Shown here: positions 16,933 to 26,129 of the stretch, piece after piece | How positions within the stretch are numbered: the stretch's first letter is position 1 | Layout of the letters: each line of letters starts with the position of its first letter | Source: Sulfitobacter litoralis | GTDB taxonomy: Bacteria > Pseudomonadota > Alphaproteobacteria > Rhodobacterales > Rhodobacteraceae | Assembly: GCF_900103185.1 (NCBI RefSeq) | Contig: NZ_FNJD01000009.1 | Coordinates: 62,001-126,000 of the forward strand | Length of the DNA stretch: 64,000 nt | Direction: 5' to 3' | Position numbers and translations under genes: made by a program | The notes under the pieces: model-generated | What the model was told of the DNA's origin: nothing | The model's database searches: none | What the model saw: the letters and a program-made list of their open reading frames with translations, nothing else

Positions 16933-18948
16933 GTGGATCTGAACGCCCTCGCCAAAGCCCATCCCGCCCATTGGTCCAAAGCGACCGCCATTCGCGCCCT
17001 AACACTGGACGCCGTCGCCGCCGCCAATTCCGGCCACTCGGGCATGCCGATGGGCATGGCGGATGTCGCCACGGTTCTTTTCGAAAAGCACCTGAAGTTC
17101 GACGCGTCCAACCCGCTGTGGCCTGACCGCGACCGTTTCATTCTGTCGGCGGGCCACGGGTCCATGCTGATCTATTCGCTGCTGCACCTCACCGGTTACG
17201 AACAATTTCCGCTCGAAGAGATCAAGAACTTCCGCCAGATGGGCGCACGCACGGCGGGCCACCCTGAAAACTTCCTGGCCGATGCGATTGAAACTACCAC
17301 TGGCCCGCTGGGTCAGGGGATCGCGAACTCTGTCGGTTTCGCCATGGCCGAAGAACTCCAGCGCGCGCAATACGGCAAGAAAATCGTCGACCACTTTACC
17401 TATGTGATCGCGGGCGACGGCTGCCTGATGGAAGGCATCAGCCACGAAGCGATTGCCCTTGCAGGCCGTCACAAGCTGAGCAAGCTGATCGTAATGTGGG
17501 ACAACAACGACATCACTATCGACGGCCCCGTCTCGCTGTCCGACAAAGTGGATCAGGTTGCGCGTTTCAAGGCGGCTGACTGGCACGTCATCGAAATCGA
17601 CGGCCATAACCCCGACGAGATCGACGCCGCGCTGACCGAGGCGCGCAAATCCGATCTGCCCACGATGATCGCCTGCAAGACGCATATCGCCCTAGGCCAC
17701 GCCGCACAGGATACGTCCAAAGGCCACGGCGCGCTGACCGACGCCGACCAAATGGCCGCCGCCAAAGCCGCCTATGGCTGGACAACCGGCCCGTTCGAAG
17801 TCCCCGCGGATGTGAAATCTGCATGGGAAGAGATCGGCAAACACGGCGCAGACGACCGCCGCAACTGGGAAGAGCGTTTCGACGCCATGTCGCGCAGCAA
17901 ACGCGAAGAGTTCAACCGCGCATTGGCCGGTGACGCCCCCAAGAAACTGAGCGCGACCATCAAAGCGTTCAAAAAGCAGACTTCGGAAAATGCACCGGAA
18001 CTGGCCACCCGCGCCAGCAGCGAAAAAACGCTCGAGGTGTTGAACCCGCTGTATACAGAAACCGTTGGTGGCTCTGCTGACTTGACCGGTTCGAACAACA
18101 CCAAGACCGCTGATCTGGGCGTGTTCGATGTGGACAACCGTGGCGGGCGCTATGTCTATTGGGGCATCCGCGAACACGGTATGGCTGCTGCGATGAACGG
18201 CATGGCGCTGCACGGCGGCGTCCGCCCCTACGGCGGTACGTTCATGTGCTTTACCGACTACGCCCGCCCTGCGATGCGCCTTGCTGCTTTGATGCAGGTG
18301 CCGACCGTTTTCGTGATGACCCACGACAGCATCGGCTTGGGCGAAGACGGCCCGACGCACCAGCCGGTCGAACACTTGGCAATCAGCCGCGCGACGCCCA
18401 ACACCTATGTGTTCCGCCCCGCCGATACGGTCGAAACAGCCGAGGCGTGGGAAATCGCGCTGAGCAGCAAAAAGACTCCGTCCGTGCTTTCCCTGACCCG
18501 TCAGGGCCTACCAACCGTACGCCTCGAGCATAAGAACAAGAACCTCACCGAACAGGGTGCCTATGTTCTGGCGGATGCCGAAGGCAAACGTCAGGTTATC
18601 CTGATCGCCACGGGCTCCGAGGTCGAGATCGCGCTGAAAGCCCGTGACCTGCTGCAGGCCGAAGGGATCGGCACGCGCGTCGTGTCCATGCCCTGCATGG
18701 AGCTGTTCGCCGCCCAAGACGAAGCCTACCGTCGCCGTGTCCTCCCCGCTGGCCCCGTGCGTGTCGGCGTGGAAGCAGCTGTGAGCCAAGGCTGGGATCG
18801 CTGGCTCACCGGCGAGCGTGGCAAGTGGAACAAAGCCGATTTTGTCGGCATGGATCGCTTCGGTGCCTCCGCCCCTGCCGAAGAGCTTTTCGAAAAGTTC
18901 GGTATCACGCCCCAAAATGTCGCCGACAAAGCCAAAGCGCTGCTTTGA
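16933..18948 (+). CDS. tkt: Transketolase
   Basis: The 671-residue TPP enzyme moves two-carbon units between sugar phosphates in the pentose phosphate pathway. Motifs: [10 protein letters not shown] near the N-terminus, the TPP-binding [13 protein letters not shown] ... NNDITIDG (about 157-195), the pyrimidine domain with [19 protein letters not shown], and [19 protein letters not shown]. Length is normal for the family. I chose GTG at 16933 ([14 protein letters not shown]) because homologues begin there and AAGGA lies about 10 bases upstream; a GTG at 16858 would add 25 residues overlapping the folded leader. The glycolytic gap genes follow about 3 kb downstream. Confidence 0.95.
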   Translation: MDLNALAKAHPAHWSKATAIRALTLDAVAAANSGHSGMPMGMADVATVLFEKHLKFDASNPLWPDRDRFILSAGHGSMLIYSLLHLTGYEQFPLEEIKNFRQMGARTAGHPENFLADAIETTTGPLGQGIANSVGFAMAEELQRAQYGKKIVDHFTYVIAGDGCLMEGISHEAIALAGRHKLSKLIVMWDNNDITIDGPVSLSDKVDQVARFKAADWHVIEIDGHNPDEIDAALTEARKSDLPTMIACKTHIALGHAAQDTSKGHGALTDADQMAAAKAAYGWTTGPFEVPADVKSAWEEIGKHGADDRRNWEERFDAMSRSKREEFNRALAGDAPKKLSATIKAFKKQTSENAPELATRASSEKTLEVLNPLYTETVGGSADLTGSNNTKTADLGVFDVDNRGGRYVYWGIREHGMAAAMNGMALHGGVRPYGGTFMCFTDYARPAMRLAALMQVPTVFVMTHDSIGLGEDGPTHQPVEHLAISRATPNTYVFRPADTVETAEAWEIALSSKKTPSVLSLTRQGLPTVRLEHKNKNLTEQGAYVLADAEGKRQVILIATGSEVEIALKARDLLQAEGIGTRVVSMPCMELFAAQDEAYRRRVLPAGPVRVGVEAAVSQGWDRWLTGERGKWNKADFVGMDRFGASAPAEELFEKFGITPQNVADKAKALL

Positions 18949-18973
18949 TCTGAACGGAAACAATCACAACGAA

Positions 18974-19008
18974 AAAGGGGGAGCATTTTGCTCCCCCTTT
19001 CTATTTTT
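18974..19008 (+). terminator. Terminator after tkt
   Basis: AAAGGGGGAGC (18974-18984) pairs perfectly with GCTCCCCCTTT (18990-19000), with T-rich sequence after it. It lies 26 bases after the tkt stop. Confidence 0.9.
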
Positions 19009-19093
19009 GTTCCACAGTGTTGCGGGCCGTCTGACGCTGGCAAAAGCTGCGAGAGGCGTGGCACATGCCCCTCGGTCTCGCTTCAGCGTGGCC

Positions 19094-20164
19094 TCAAAAA
19101 ATGGCGCGCGCGATCCGGATAAGTTGCAAAGTTTCGAATGCACTGTCCTGCAACGTCACCAGCTCACCATTCACAACAGCATAGTTATTGCCGGTCTCAA
19201 GCTGTGGCAACTTGTAGGTTTGGCGCAATTCGTTCTGCGTCAACGCTGCTGTAGGGGCTATGCGCACGCCCTCTGGTAGGTTTTCAACCCGCGCCAGTTC
19301 ATTGATCCGCAGTAGCGATGTGTAATCTTCTTGGGTGAGCAATACAGGCTGGCCATCGATCAACGCATAGCGCTTGCCTGCCGGTGCGGGGCGAAGATCG
19401 TAAAGCGATGCAATCTGTTCCGAGCTGAGCAACAGAGTATCGTCGTCAAGGACGACGTCTTGATTTGCATCTTCTTCAACAATGACGTTCCGATCCGGCG
19501 CTCTTTCGTCACCAATGACAATGTCACGATCCAAAAATTCCGTACGCTGATCAAGGTAGATGGCGTCAAGCTGCTTGTCGTCGTATGCCACCCATTCCTC
19601 ATAGGTCACGCCTTTTTTGGCAAGTCCAGGGGGTACGCAAGGTGGGTCCATTTTTGCAAGGCCCGGTGGGCAGTTGCGATAGGTCAGCCGTTTTTCTTCG
19701 GTGACATCAGCAAAGGCGATCTGAGAGCCCAAGAGCGCGAGCGGCACGGCACCAAGTAGCACGCTCATGTCACGACCTTCAGGTGCGCGCACTTCCAGAA
19801 TCTCGTTTGAAATACGCGAACGATCCTCCTTCGACCGTTTGACTTTCACTTTTACCTTATCGTGCTTTTCAAGCTTCTTCTCTAGCTTCTTGGCCTGCTT
19901 CTCTTGTTTCTTCTCCTGTTTCTTCTCGTGTTTTTTCTCGTGTTTTTTCTCTTTCTTCGCGTGCTTATCCTTCTTATGCTTTTCCTTCTTCGCCTTCTTG
20001 GGGCCTTTTTCCTTGTCGTTTTTGATCTTCACGATCTGGGCGTCCTGCCCCATAGGAACGGTCAGCGAAGACATTGTCGCACTGGACAACGCGACCCCTG
20101 CGTTAAGAACGGGCGCTACGGCGCAAGCCAGAATGGTTGCACATGCAAGGGGGGTGAATTTCAC
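19094..20164 (-). CDS. Exported Lys/Glu/His-rich protein with PPGLAK motifs
   Basis: This 356-residue protein has an N-terminal signal segment (FTPLACATILACAVAPVLNA). A strongly basic stretch of about 65 residues follows, made of K, E, H and Q (EKKHEKKHEKKQEKKQEK). A hydrophobic patch (MSVLLGAVPLALLGSQIAFA), a CPPGLAKMDPPCVPPGLAKK repeat, an acidic region and two C-terminal repeats of type RYALIDGQPVLLTQEDY / NNYAVVNGELVTLQDSA complete it. PPGxAKK motifs occur in RcnB-like exported proteins of Proteobacteria, and the C-terminus resembles RcnB-type ends, but I do not assign a function. The His/Lys segment might bind metal or polyanions (inference). A shorter protein of similar design lies at 30909. 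Confidence 0.72.
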   Translation of the reverse strand: MKFTPLACATILACAVAPVLNAGVALSSATMSSLTVPMGQDAQIVKIKNDKEKGPKKAKKEKHKKDKHAKKEKKHEKKHEKKQEKKQEKQAKKLEKKLEKHDKVKVKVKRSKEDRSRISNEILEVRAPEGRDMSVLLGAVPLALLGSQIAFADVTEEKRLTYRNCPPGLAKMDPPCVPPGLAKKGVTYEEWVAYDDKQLDAIYLDQRTEFLDRDIVIGDERAPDRNVIVEEDANQDVVLDDDTLLLSSEQIASLYDLRPAPAGKRYALIDGQPVLLTQEDYTSLLRINELARVENLPEGVRIAPTAALTQNELRQTYKLPQLETGNNYAVVNGELVTLQDSAFETLQLIRIARAIF

Positions 20165-20392
20165 GAAAAGACCTCCATATCAAAGTGGCGGATCAAGCAT
20201 CCTGCCCTGAGTTTCAAAAAATGGACATGTCGGGGTGAACGTTTTGGCGTCCCATGCCTTACCGCTTAACCGACAAGGCGCGGCAAAGGTTCCACCGCAT
20301 GATAGCCTCAAGGGCTATTCCATCCGCTGTCCGGATTCGAACCTAGCGATTATCTTCATAGGTGCGCCCAACGACCAACCCTGGCCAGCCAT
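20165..20392. other. Intergenic region, no gene seen
   Basis: The region upstream of the Lys-rich protein gene presumably holds its promoter. It contains a small hairpin ATAGCC-TCAAG-GGCTAT (about 20309-20325) and a TTCGAA-containing stretch that resembles a tRNA T-loop but does not fold as a tRNA. No open frame with coding character was seen. Confidence 0.5.
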
Positions 20393-20420
20393 AAAAAAAG
20401 GGGACGCAAACTGCGCCCCC
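20393..20420 (-). terminator. Terminator of the DUF808 gene
   Basis: On the minus strand GGGG-G-CGCA-GTT-TGCG-T-CCCC forms a stem with one mismatch, followed by TTTTTTT (20399-20393). It lies 25 bases after the stop at 20445. Confidence 0.82.
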
Positions 20421-20444
20421 TTCCCTTTATCTCAGCTGCTTCAC

Positions 20445-21440
20445 TCAGGCGTGGGCTTTGGCATCCTTGCGGTTGAAGACCGCGCGCCACAGCGGGGTGA
20501 TGATCTTTTCACCCACAGGGATAAGCACCAGCCCAAGGGCCAGACCAAACACACCGTCCATTGCAGCCTTGGCGATCCATTCAGCGGCCCCAACATAAGC
20601 AGCGGGGACCAGATGGCCAAAGGCGACAGCGTAGTCGTGGATCAGATGTCCGAGGCCAGCAAAGCCGAGCTCTTCCATACCGTGTACAATGATCGATCCG
20701 CCGACCCAGAGCATGGCGGCTGTGCCGATAATGGTCAGCGCCTTGAGGAACCACGGCATACCACGCACGATCCCGCGCCCGAGACCCCGGGTCAGACCCA
20801 GATTGCCGTTCTTGGCCATATAGAGGCCAACGTCGTCCATTTTTACGATCAGCGCGACTGAGCCATAGACGGCGACCGTGATGATCACAGCCGCGGCGGC
20901 TAGGGCACCGGCCTCCATCCAGAAGTTCGTCACCTCTAGGTTGGACAGAACGATTGTCATAATTTCGGCAGATAGGATAAAGTCGGTCTTGATCGCGCCT
21001 TTTGCCTTTTGCTCTTCGAGCTTGGCGGGGTCTTTGATCACCTTTTCATCGGCACCAGGGGGATGGTCTTCGTGGCCCTTGCCCCCCACCCCAAGCGCAT
21101 GGGCGATCTTTTCAGCCCCCTCAAAACACAGGTAAGCCCCGCCCAACATCAACAAAGGCGCGATGAGCCACGGCGCGAAATTTGACAGCAGCAGACCGGC
21201 GGGCAACAAGAACACCAGCTTGTTTTTCAGTGACCCTTTGGTGATGCCCCAGATGATGGGCAGCTCGCGGTCTGCCTCGAAACCGCTCACGTATTTGGGG
21301 GTCACGGCAGCATCGTCGATCACGGCACCCGCGGCCTTGGCACTGGCCTTGGCGGCTTGGCCGAACACATCATCCACACTGGCCGCGGCCACTTTTGCAA
21401 TCGCTGCAACATCATCCAACAGGGCTAATAGGCCGCTCAT
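20445..21440 (-). CDS. DUF808/YedI family inner-membrane protein
   Basis: The 331-residue protein begins MSGLLALLDDVAAIAKVAAA, the conserved DUF808 start. It has several transmembrane helices (NKLVFLLPAGLLLSNFAPW, LIAPLLMLGGAYLCFEGAE, and others near the C-terminus) with a charged loop between them (GKGHEDHPPGADEKV). The start at 21440 has GGAGAG 5 bases upstream and matches the family; a longer frame to 21521 is unlikely. Members are about this length. Function unknown; a transporter-like role has been suggested without proof. Confidence 0.85.
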   Translation of the reverse strand: MSGLLALLDDVAAIAKVAAASVDDVFGQAAKASAKAAGAVIDDAAVTPKYVSGFEADRELPIIWGITKGSLKNKLVFLLPAGLLLSNFAPWLIAPLLMLGGAYLCFEGAEKIAHALGVGGKGHEDHPPGADEKVIKDPAKLEEQKAKGAIKTDFILSAEIMTIVLSNLEVTNFWMEAGALAAAAVIITVAVYGSVALIVKMDDVGLYMAKNGNLGLTRGLGRGIVRGMPWFLKALTIIGTAAMLWVGGSIIVHGMEELGFAGLGHLIHDYAVAFGHLVPAAYVGAAEWIAKAAMDGVFGLALGLVLIPVGEKIITPLWRAVFNRKDAKAHA

Positions 21441-21631
21441 TTCGTCTCTCCATCTTTGTTCCGCTAAGGGTAGCGCAGCGCAGGCGGAAGGCAAAGCCAG
21501 TCGAAGGGTTATCGCTAACACTAATATTTATCGCTAACATACGGAAATGAGAGGGTTTTAGCCCTTTCCCCCCTTCACGGCCACCAGATATAGAACCGGA
21601 AAGTTCCAGATCTTTGCCAAAGGACGCCCCC

Positions 21632-22633
21632 ATGACCATCAAAGTCGGTATCAACGGATTTGGCCGCATCGGCCGCTGCACCCTGTCTCATATTGCGGCA
21701 TCGGGCCGGGATGACATCGAGGTGGTCCGGATCAACGCGACCGGTCCTCTGGAGACTGCGGCACATCTGATCAAATACGATTCCGTGCACGGGCGCTTTC
21801 CCAATGAGGTTAAGGTCGGCAACGGCACGCTCGATCTGGGCCGCGGCGAGATGGAGGTCATGTCGACCTATCAGATGAACGACCTGAACTGGGAAGGTTG
21901 CGACGTCGTGCTGGAATGTACCGGAAAGTTCAACGACGGGCTGCTGGCAAAGGTGCATCTGGATCAGGGGGCCAAGCGCGTGTTGCTGTCGGCACCGGGC
22001 AAGAACGTCGACCGCACGGTCGTTTACGGTGTGAATGACCACGAGATGCAAGCCTCTGACACGATGATATCCAACGGGTCCTGCACGACCAACTGTCTTG
22101 CCCCGCTGGCCAAGGCACTGCATGACGCATTCGGCATCGAAAGCGGCATCATGACCACAGTGCACAGCTATACCGGTGACCAGCCCACGCTCGACCGCCG
22201 ACATGACGATCTGTACCGCGCCCGCGCCGCTGCTATGGCGATCATCCCGACCTCTACAGGTGCGGCCAAGGCGTTGGGTGAAGTACTGCCTGCGCTGAAG
22301 GGCAAGCTTGACGGGACTGCGATGCGCGTCCCGACGCCCAACGTCAGTGCCGTCGATCTGACCTTTACCGCGGGTCGCGATGTAACGGTCGAAGAGGTCA
22401 ATGAGGCGATGCGCGCCGCGGCAAACGGCCCCATGTCGGGTGTCTTGGCCTATGACGCCGAACAAAAGGTATCGGTTGATTTCAACCACACTGAACATTC
22501 GTCGATCTTCGCGCCAGACCAGACCAAGGTTGTCGGCAAGCGTCTGGTGCGCGTTCTGGCGTGGTACGATAATGAATGGGCCTTTTCTGTCCGTATGGCC
22601 GATGTGGCCGTCGCCATGGGCAAACTTGGCTAA
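21632..22633 (+). CDS. gap: Glyceraldehyde-3-phosphate dehydrogenase, copy 1 (coenzyme residue Asp replaced)
   Basis: This 333-residue type I GAPDH oxidises glyceraldehyde-3-phosphate to 1,3-bisphosphoglycerate. The Rossmann motif is NGFGRIGR (8-15) and the catalytic cysteine is Cys151 in SNGSCTTNC. After the second strand it reads INATG (34-38): the usual Asp that binds the NAD adenosine ribose is Ala36. This suggests NADP or dual use (inference from known NAD/NADP GAPDH determinants). AAAGGA precedes the ATG at 21632; an ATG six codons upstream is less favoured. A 47-residue membrane peptide gene and a second gap follow. Confidence 0.93.
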   Translation: MTIKVGINGFGRIGRCTLSHIAASGRDDIEVVRINATGPLETAAHLIKYDSVHGRFPNEVKVGNGTLDLGRGEMEVMSTYQMNDLNWEGCDVVLECTGKFNDGLLAKVHLDQGAKRVLLSAPGKNVDRTVVYGVNDHEMQASDTMISNGSCTTNCLAPLAKALHDAFGIESGIMTTVHSYTGDQPTLDRRHDDLYRARAAAMAIIPTSTGAAKALGEVLPALKGKLDGTAMRVPTPNVSAVDLTFTAGRDVTVEEVNEAMRAAANGPMSGVLAYDAEQKVSVDFNHTEHSSIFAPDQTKVVGKRLVRVLAWYDNEWAFSVRMADVAVAMGKLG

Positions 22634-22696
22634 GACTTGCGACGCGCGGGTTGCCCTGTCATATCTGGGCCACCCGCAGGCAAGGACCACCGCCCC

Positions 22697-22840
22697 ATGG
22701 ACACCCCCATCGCCATCTCCCTCGCTGTTGTACTGCTAACCGCACTGGGAATTGATGCGCTGGTCTATGGCAGCGAACACCTGATTTTTCTCACCAAAAA
22801 ATTCGTCGACCTGATTGATTGGCTGGCATTCTGGCGCTGA
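22697..22840 (+). CDS. 47-residue membrane peptide between the two gap genes
   Basis: The ORF encodes one hydrophobic helix (AISLAVVLLTALGIDALVYG) followed by an amphipathic Phe/Trp-rich end (FLTKKFVDLIDWLAFWR). It starts 63 bases after gap copy 1 on the same strand. I believe similar peptides sit near gap in other Rhodobacterales, but this is from memory. No known family or function. Confidence 0.55.
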   Translation: MDTPIAISLAVVLLTALGIDALVYGSEHLIFLTKKFVDLIDWLAFWR

Positions 22841-22956
22841 TCCGCCCGCGTGCCCGGCCCTTCTGAACGTCCCCCCTGACGCAATATTACCCCGCACAGC
22901 TTGACACTTTGTCATAAATGCCGATGTTAGCGCTATCACATTCAGGAGGACGCCCC

Positions 22957-23961
22957 ATGGCAACGAAATTGGCAATCAACGGCTTTGGCCGCATCGGTCG
23001 TAACGTCTTGCGCGCTTTGATCGAGCGTGGCGACGATGACTTGCAGGTGGTGGCAATCAACGATCTTGCCCCGCTGGAAACCAATGCGCATCTGTTCGAA
23101 TTCGACTCTGTGCACGGTCGCTTTGGCCGCCCCGTAACCCTTGGTGAAAACACAATGGATGTGGGCCAAGGCCCGATCCGCGTGACCGCCGAACGCGACC
23201 CTACTGCCCTGCCTTGGGGCGACGTCGACATCGTGTTGGAATGTACTGGCATCTTCACCACCCGCGACGCCGCCGCCAAGCATCTGGCGAATGGGTCAAA
23301 GCGGGTTGTGATCTCTGCACCGGGTAAAGACGCCATGAAAACAATCGTCTACGGTGTGAACCACGACCTTATCACCGCTGAAGACACTGTTCTAAGCAAC
23401 GCGTCCTGCACCACCAACTGCATGGCCCCACTGGCCAAAACCCTGCATGACGCATTTGGCATCAAGCACGGGCATATGACGACGATCCACAGCTACACGG
23501 GCGACCAACCGGTGCATGACACGGCCCACAGCGACCTGTACCGCGCGCGCGCTGCGGCCCTGTCGATGATCCCCACCACCACCGGTGCGGCGAAAACGCT
23601 GGGTAAGGTTCTACAGGAACTAGACGGGCTGATCGGCGGCACTGCCATTCGTGTGCCCACGCCCAACGTATCCTGCGTCGATCTGGTGGTCGAACTGTCC
23701 AAAGAGGTCACTGTGGATCAGGTCAATGACACCCTGCGCACCGCCGCTCAAGAAGGCCCACTGAAGGGAATTCTGGGTCTGGTTGACCGTCCGCTGGTGT
23801 CGATCGACCTGAACCACGATACACATTCATGTGTTGTGGCCCTTGATCAGACGTCGGTCCAAAGTGGGACGCAGCTGCGGGTTCTGGCTTGGTACGACAA
23901 TGAATGGGGGTTCTCGAACCGCATGCTCGACACCTCGCGCGAGGTTGCGAAAACCCTCTGA
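22957..23961 (+). CDS. gap: Glyceraldehyde-3-phosphate dehydrogenase, copy 2 (NAD type)
   Basis: The 334-residue type I GAPDH has NGFGRIGR (8-15) and catalytic Cys151 in SNASCTTNC. Here the NAD-selecting residue is present: Asp36 in INDLAPLE. AGGAGGA lies 7 bases before the ATG. It shares the PTTTGAAKTLG and AWYDNEWGFSNRM segments of the family. It differs from copy 1 along the whole length, so this is an old duplication or two lineages rather than a recent copy. It is convergent with coaD, with three bases between the stop codons. Confidence 0.95.
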   Translation: MATKLAINGFGRIGRNVLRALIERGDDDLQVVAINDLAPLETNAHLFEFDSVHGRFGRPVTLGENTMDVGQGPIRVTAERDPTALPWGDVDIVLECTGIFTTRDAAAKHLANGSKRVVISAPGKDAMKTIVYGVNHDLITAEDTVLSNASCTTNCMAPLAKTLHDAFGIKHGHMTTIHSYTGDQPVHDTAHSDLYRARAAALSMIPTTTGAAKTLGKVLQELDGLIGGTAIRVPTPNVSCVDLVVELSKEVTVDQVNDTLRTAAQEGPLKGILGLVDRPLVSIDLNHDTHSCVVALDQTSVQSGTQLRVLAWYDNEWGFSNRMLDTSREVAKTL

Positions 23962-23964
23962 TCG

Positions 23965-24459
23965 TTACTGCTTAAAACGCTTTAACAGCTCGGCATTGAC
24001 GGCGGGCGTCACAAATTTGCTGACGTCCCCGCCAAGCCGGGCAATTTCCTTGACCAACCGGCTGGCAATCGCCTGATGTTCGGCCTCGGCCATGAGGAAT
24101 ACCGTCTCGACGCTATCATCGAGCTTCCGGTTCATTCCGACCATTTGATATTCATATTCAAAATCAGCCACAGCACGCAGCCCGCGAATAATAATTTGCG
24201 CCCCCACATCATGGGCGCAATTGATCAACAAGTTTTCAAACGGGTGGACAACGATCTCTGTACCCGTTTCCGCATTCAGCTTGCGACATTCCTCTTCGAT
24301 CTGGGCGACGCGTTCTTCCAGCTCGAACAACGGTCCTTTGTCACGGTTGATCGCGACCCCAATCACCAGTTTGTCAACAAGCGTCGCCGCCCGCCGGATG
24401 ATATCGATATGGCCCAAAGTAATCGGGTCAAAGGTGCCGGGGTAAAGGCCAACGCGCAT
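23965..24459 (-). CDS. coaD: Phosphopantetheine adenylyltransferase
   Basis: The 164-residue enzyme makes dephospho-CoA from 4'-phosphopantetheine and ATP. It has the nucleotidyltransferase motif GTFDPITLGHIDII (TxGH at about 15-18) and the C-terminal active-site segment RGLRAVADFEYEYQM with the YQMVGMN that follows. Length is standard. A small inverted repeat GTGTAA/TTACAC lies 35-54 bases upstream of its start. Confidence 0.95.
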   Translation of the reverse strand: MRVGLYPGTFDPITLGHIDIIRRAATLVDKLVIGVAINRDKGPLFELEERVAQIEEECRKLNAETGTEIVVHPFENLLINCAHDVGAQIIIRGLRAVADFEYEYQMVGMNRKLDDSVETVFLMAEAEHQAIASRLVKEIARLGGDVSKFVTPAVNAELLKRFKQ

Positions 24460-24543
24460 GGGAGAGTCCAGTCATTTCAAGTCGTTATTCTGAGTGTAAG
24501 CAAGCATTTACACCACAAAGATGCAACGCTAAATTCGCCCGGG

Positions 24544-24978
24544 CTAGTGCCCCCGGATCATTCCTTCAAGCGCGTCTTTCTCCATCGAAAGCTCCATCAG
24601 ACGCGCCTTGACCACATCGCCAAGCGATATCAGCCCGATCAGTTCGCCGTCTTTCACCACGGGCATGTGGCGGAACCGGCCTTGGGTCATCTTGGCAAGG
24701 ATATCATCAGCGGTTTCATTCATAGCACAGGTCACCAGGTCGCGCGTCATCAGCGCCTCTACGGTGTCGTCCAGACAGCCGCTGCCCTCGCGGCCAAGGG
24801 TGCGTACGATGTCACGCTCTGACAAGATACCGTCAGGGGTTTTGCCATCCGCCGACACGACCAAGGTCCCGATCCGCTTTTCCGACAACATGGCCGCTGC
24901 TTGGGCGATCCGTGTCCCCGGTTTGACCGTCGTAACACTATCGTCTGCCTTGGTTTTGAGGATTTGGGAAACTAGCAT
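24544..24978 (-). CDS. Tandem CBS-domain protein
   Basis: The 144-residue protein is a stand-alone CBS pair. The first domain runs about 8-65 (TVKPGTRIAQAAAMLSEKRIGTLVV) and the second about 78-130 (VTCAMNETADDILAKMTQGRFRHMPVV, LIGLISLGDVV). Such proteins bind adenosyl ligands such as AMP, ATP or NADH and act as energy sensors; a partner cannot be inferred. It lies between a LysR gene and coaD on the same strand with gaps on both sides. Confidence 0.85.
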   Translation of the reverse strand: MLVSQILKTKADDSVTTVKPGTRIAQAAAMLSEKRIGTLVVSADGKTPDGILSERDIVRTLGREGSGCLDDTVEALMTRDLVTCAMNETADDILAKMTQGRFRHMPVVKDGELIGLISLGDVVKARLMELSMEKDALEGMIRGH

Positions 24979-25038
24979 GATCGGCCCCTTCGCAAGAATA
25001 TTACCTTTAAGTCAGGTTCCCTTTAATACTGTTGCGTG

Positions 25039-25935
25039 TCAAGCAATTGCCTCCAGTTTTGCGACTTCGGCGCGGACGCCCTGCGCCAATGCTTCTGCGA
25101 AACGGCTCAGACGCAGATTGCGGCGGTCGTCCTCGTGGCGGATTAAATAAAATGCGCGCCTTAGGCTGACATCCTTGGTCAAAATGCGCGTCACCCCCGG
25201 CGTCGCCGCAAGCGAGAAATCATGCACGATCCCGACCCCGCCACCCTGACGGATCATATTGACCTGCACTGACACTGAATTTGATGCCAAGGGCACCCGC
25301 GTCATGCCAAGTGCCGCCAGATAATCAAGCTCGCGGTCAAAAATCATATCAGGGATATAGCCCACCAACCGGTGCCCCTGCAGATCGGCGACCGTTTGTA
25401 TCACGGGGCGCTCCGCAAGATAGCTATCAGCAGCGGCAAGATGCAGTTGGTAGTCGGCAATTTTCTGAACCACGAGCCTGCCCGCCGTCGGCGCGCTGAC
25501 TCCGATCGCCATATCTGCCTCGCGCCGCGACAGGTTGAACACACGCGGCAGGGCGACGATCTGGATATCGAGCCCCGGATTCTCGGCCACCAGACGGGCA
25601 CAGACCTGCGGCAACAGATAGTTGGCGCACCCGTCTGGGGCCCCGATCCTGATCTGCCCTGCCAACTGATCTGACGGCACGGCAACATCTGCCGTGGCCT
25701 GTCGCATCGCCTGCTCTGCGGCCTCGGCCCGGGCCAGTAACTGCGTCCCCGCCTCGGTCAAGGCATAGCCCGACGGAGATTTCACAAAGAGCACCGCCTG
25801 CATGGCTTTTTCAAACCGCGCCATACGCCGCCCCAATGTCGCTGGGTCCAACCGCAACAGTTTGCCTGCCCCTGACAGGCTCTGTTCGCGGGCGACGGCC
25901 AGAAACAGCCGCAGATCGTCCCAGTTTCCCATCAT
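25039..25935 (-). CDS. LysR-family transcriptional regulator, probable regulator of the valine operon
   Basis: The 298-residue regulator has the LysR N-terminal winged helix (WDDLRLFLAVAREQSLSGAGKLLRLDPATLGRRMARFEKAM) and a periplasmic-binding-like effector domain (GQIRIGAPDGCANYLLP). It is divergent from mmsA, and LysR proteins commonly control the adjacent divergent operon. A perfect inverted repeat TTTGCA-N4-TGCAAA lies between the two genes. The inducer is probably a valine-pathway intermediate (inference). A dispersed repeat element abuts its start. Confidence 0.88.
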   Translation of the reverse strand: MMGNWDDLRLFLAVAREQSLSGAGKLLRLDPATLGRRMARFEKAMQAVLFVKSPSGYALTEAGTQLLARAEAAEQAMRQATADVAVPSDQLAGQIRIGAPDGCANYLLPQVCARLVAENPGLDIQIVALPRVFNLSRREADMAIGVSAPTAGRLVVQKIADYQLHLAAADSYLAERPVIQTVADLQGHRLVGYIPDMIFDRELDYLAALGMTRVPLASNSVSVQVNMIRQGGGVGIVHDFSLAATPGVTRILTKDVSLRRAFYLIRHEDDRRNLRLSRFAEALAQGVRAEVAKLEAIA

Positions 25936-25951
25936 TTGTCACGCTCCCTCA

Positions 25952-26008
25952 CGCTCTTCATTTTGCCCTTAAACTCCGGGGACGTCCGAAGGACGGGGGC
26001 AGCGCCCC
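25952..26008. repeat. Dispersed intergenic repeat, copy B
   Basis: Bases 25952-25981 share 28 of 30 positions with 9103-9132. A GGGGC-AGC-GCCCC hairpin (25996-26008 region) follows, as in copy A. It lies 17 bases from the LysR start. Confidence 0.75.
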
Positions 26009-26035
26009 ACCCTACCCTCTCAGCCCGCGTAAGGC

Positions 26036-26051
26036 TTTGCAATAATGCAAA
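26036..26051. promoter_or_regulatory. Palindromic operator candidate for the LysR/mmsA pair
   Basis: TTTGCA-ATAA-TGCAAA is a perfect 6-4-6 inverted repeat in the divergent promoter region, 78 bases before the mmsA ATG. A further half site (TTTTGCAA) occurs about 35 bases nearer mmsA. Confidence 0.5.
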
Positions 26052-26129
26052 ACGATTTTGAACCGATGCCCCTTTTACTTTGTTTTTTGCAAGCCTAACC
26101 TGCCGCCAAACGCAGTAAAGGAGCATTCC

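Noticed and set aside
20317..20345. A tRNA T-arm-like GGTTCGAATCC on the minus strand
   Set aside because: The flanking bases do not form a T stem and no acceptor, D or anticodon arm can be built around it.
24494..24513. Inverted repeat GTGTAA/TTACAC upstream of coaD as an operator
   Set aside because: Only 6 bp with an 8-base spacer in an AT-rich stretch. Chance is a sufficient explanation without conservation data.
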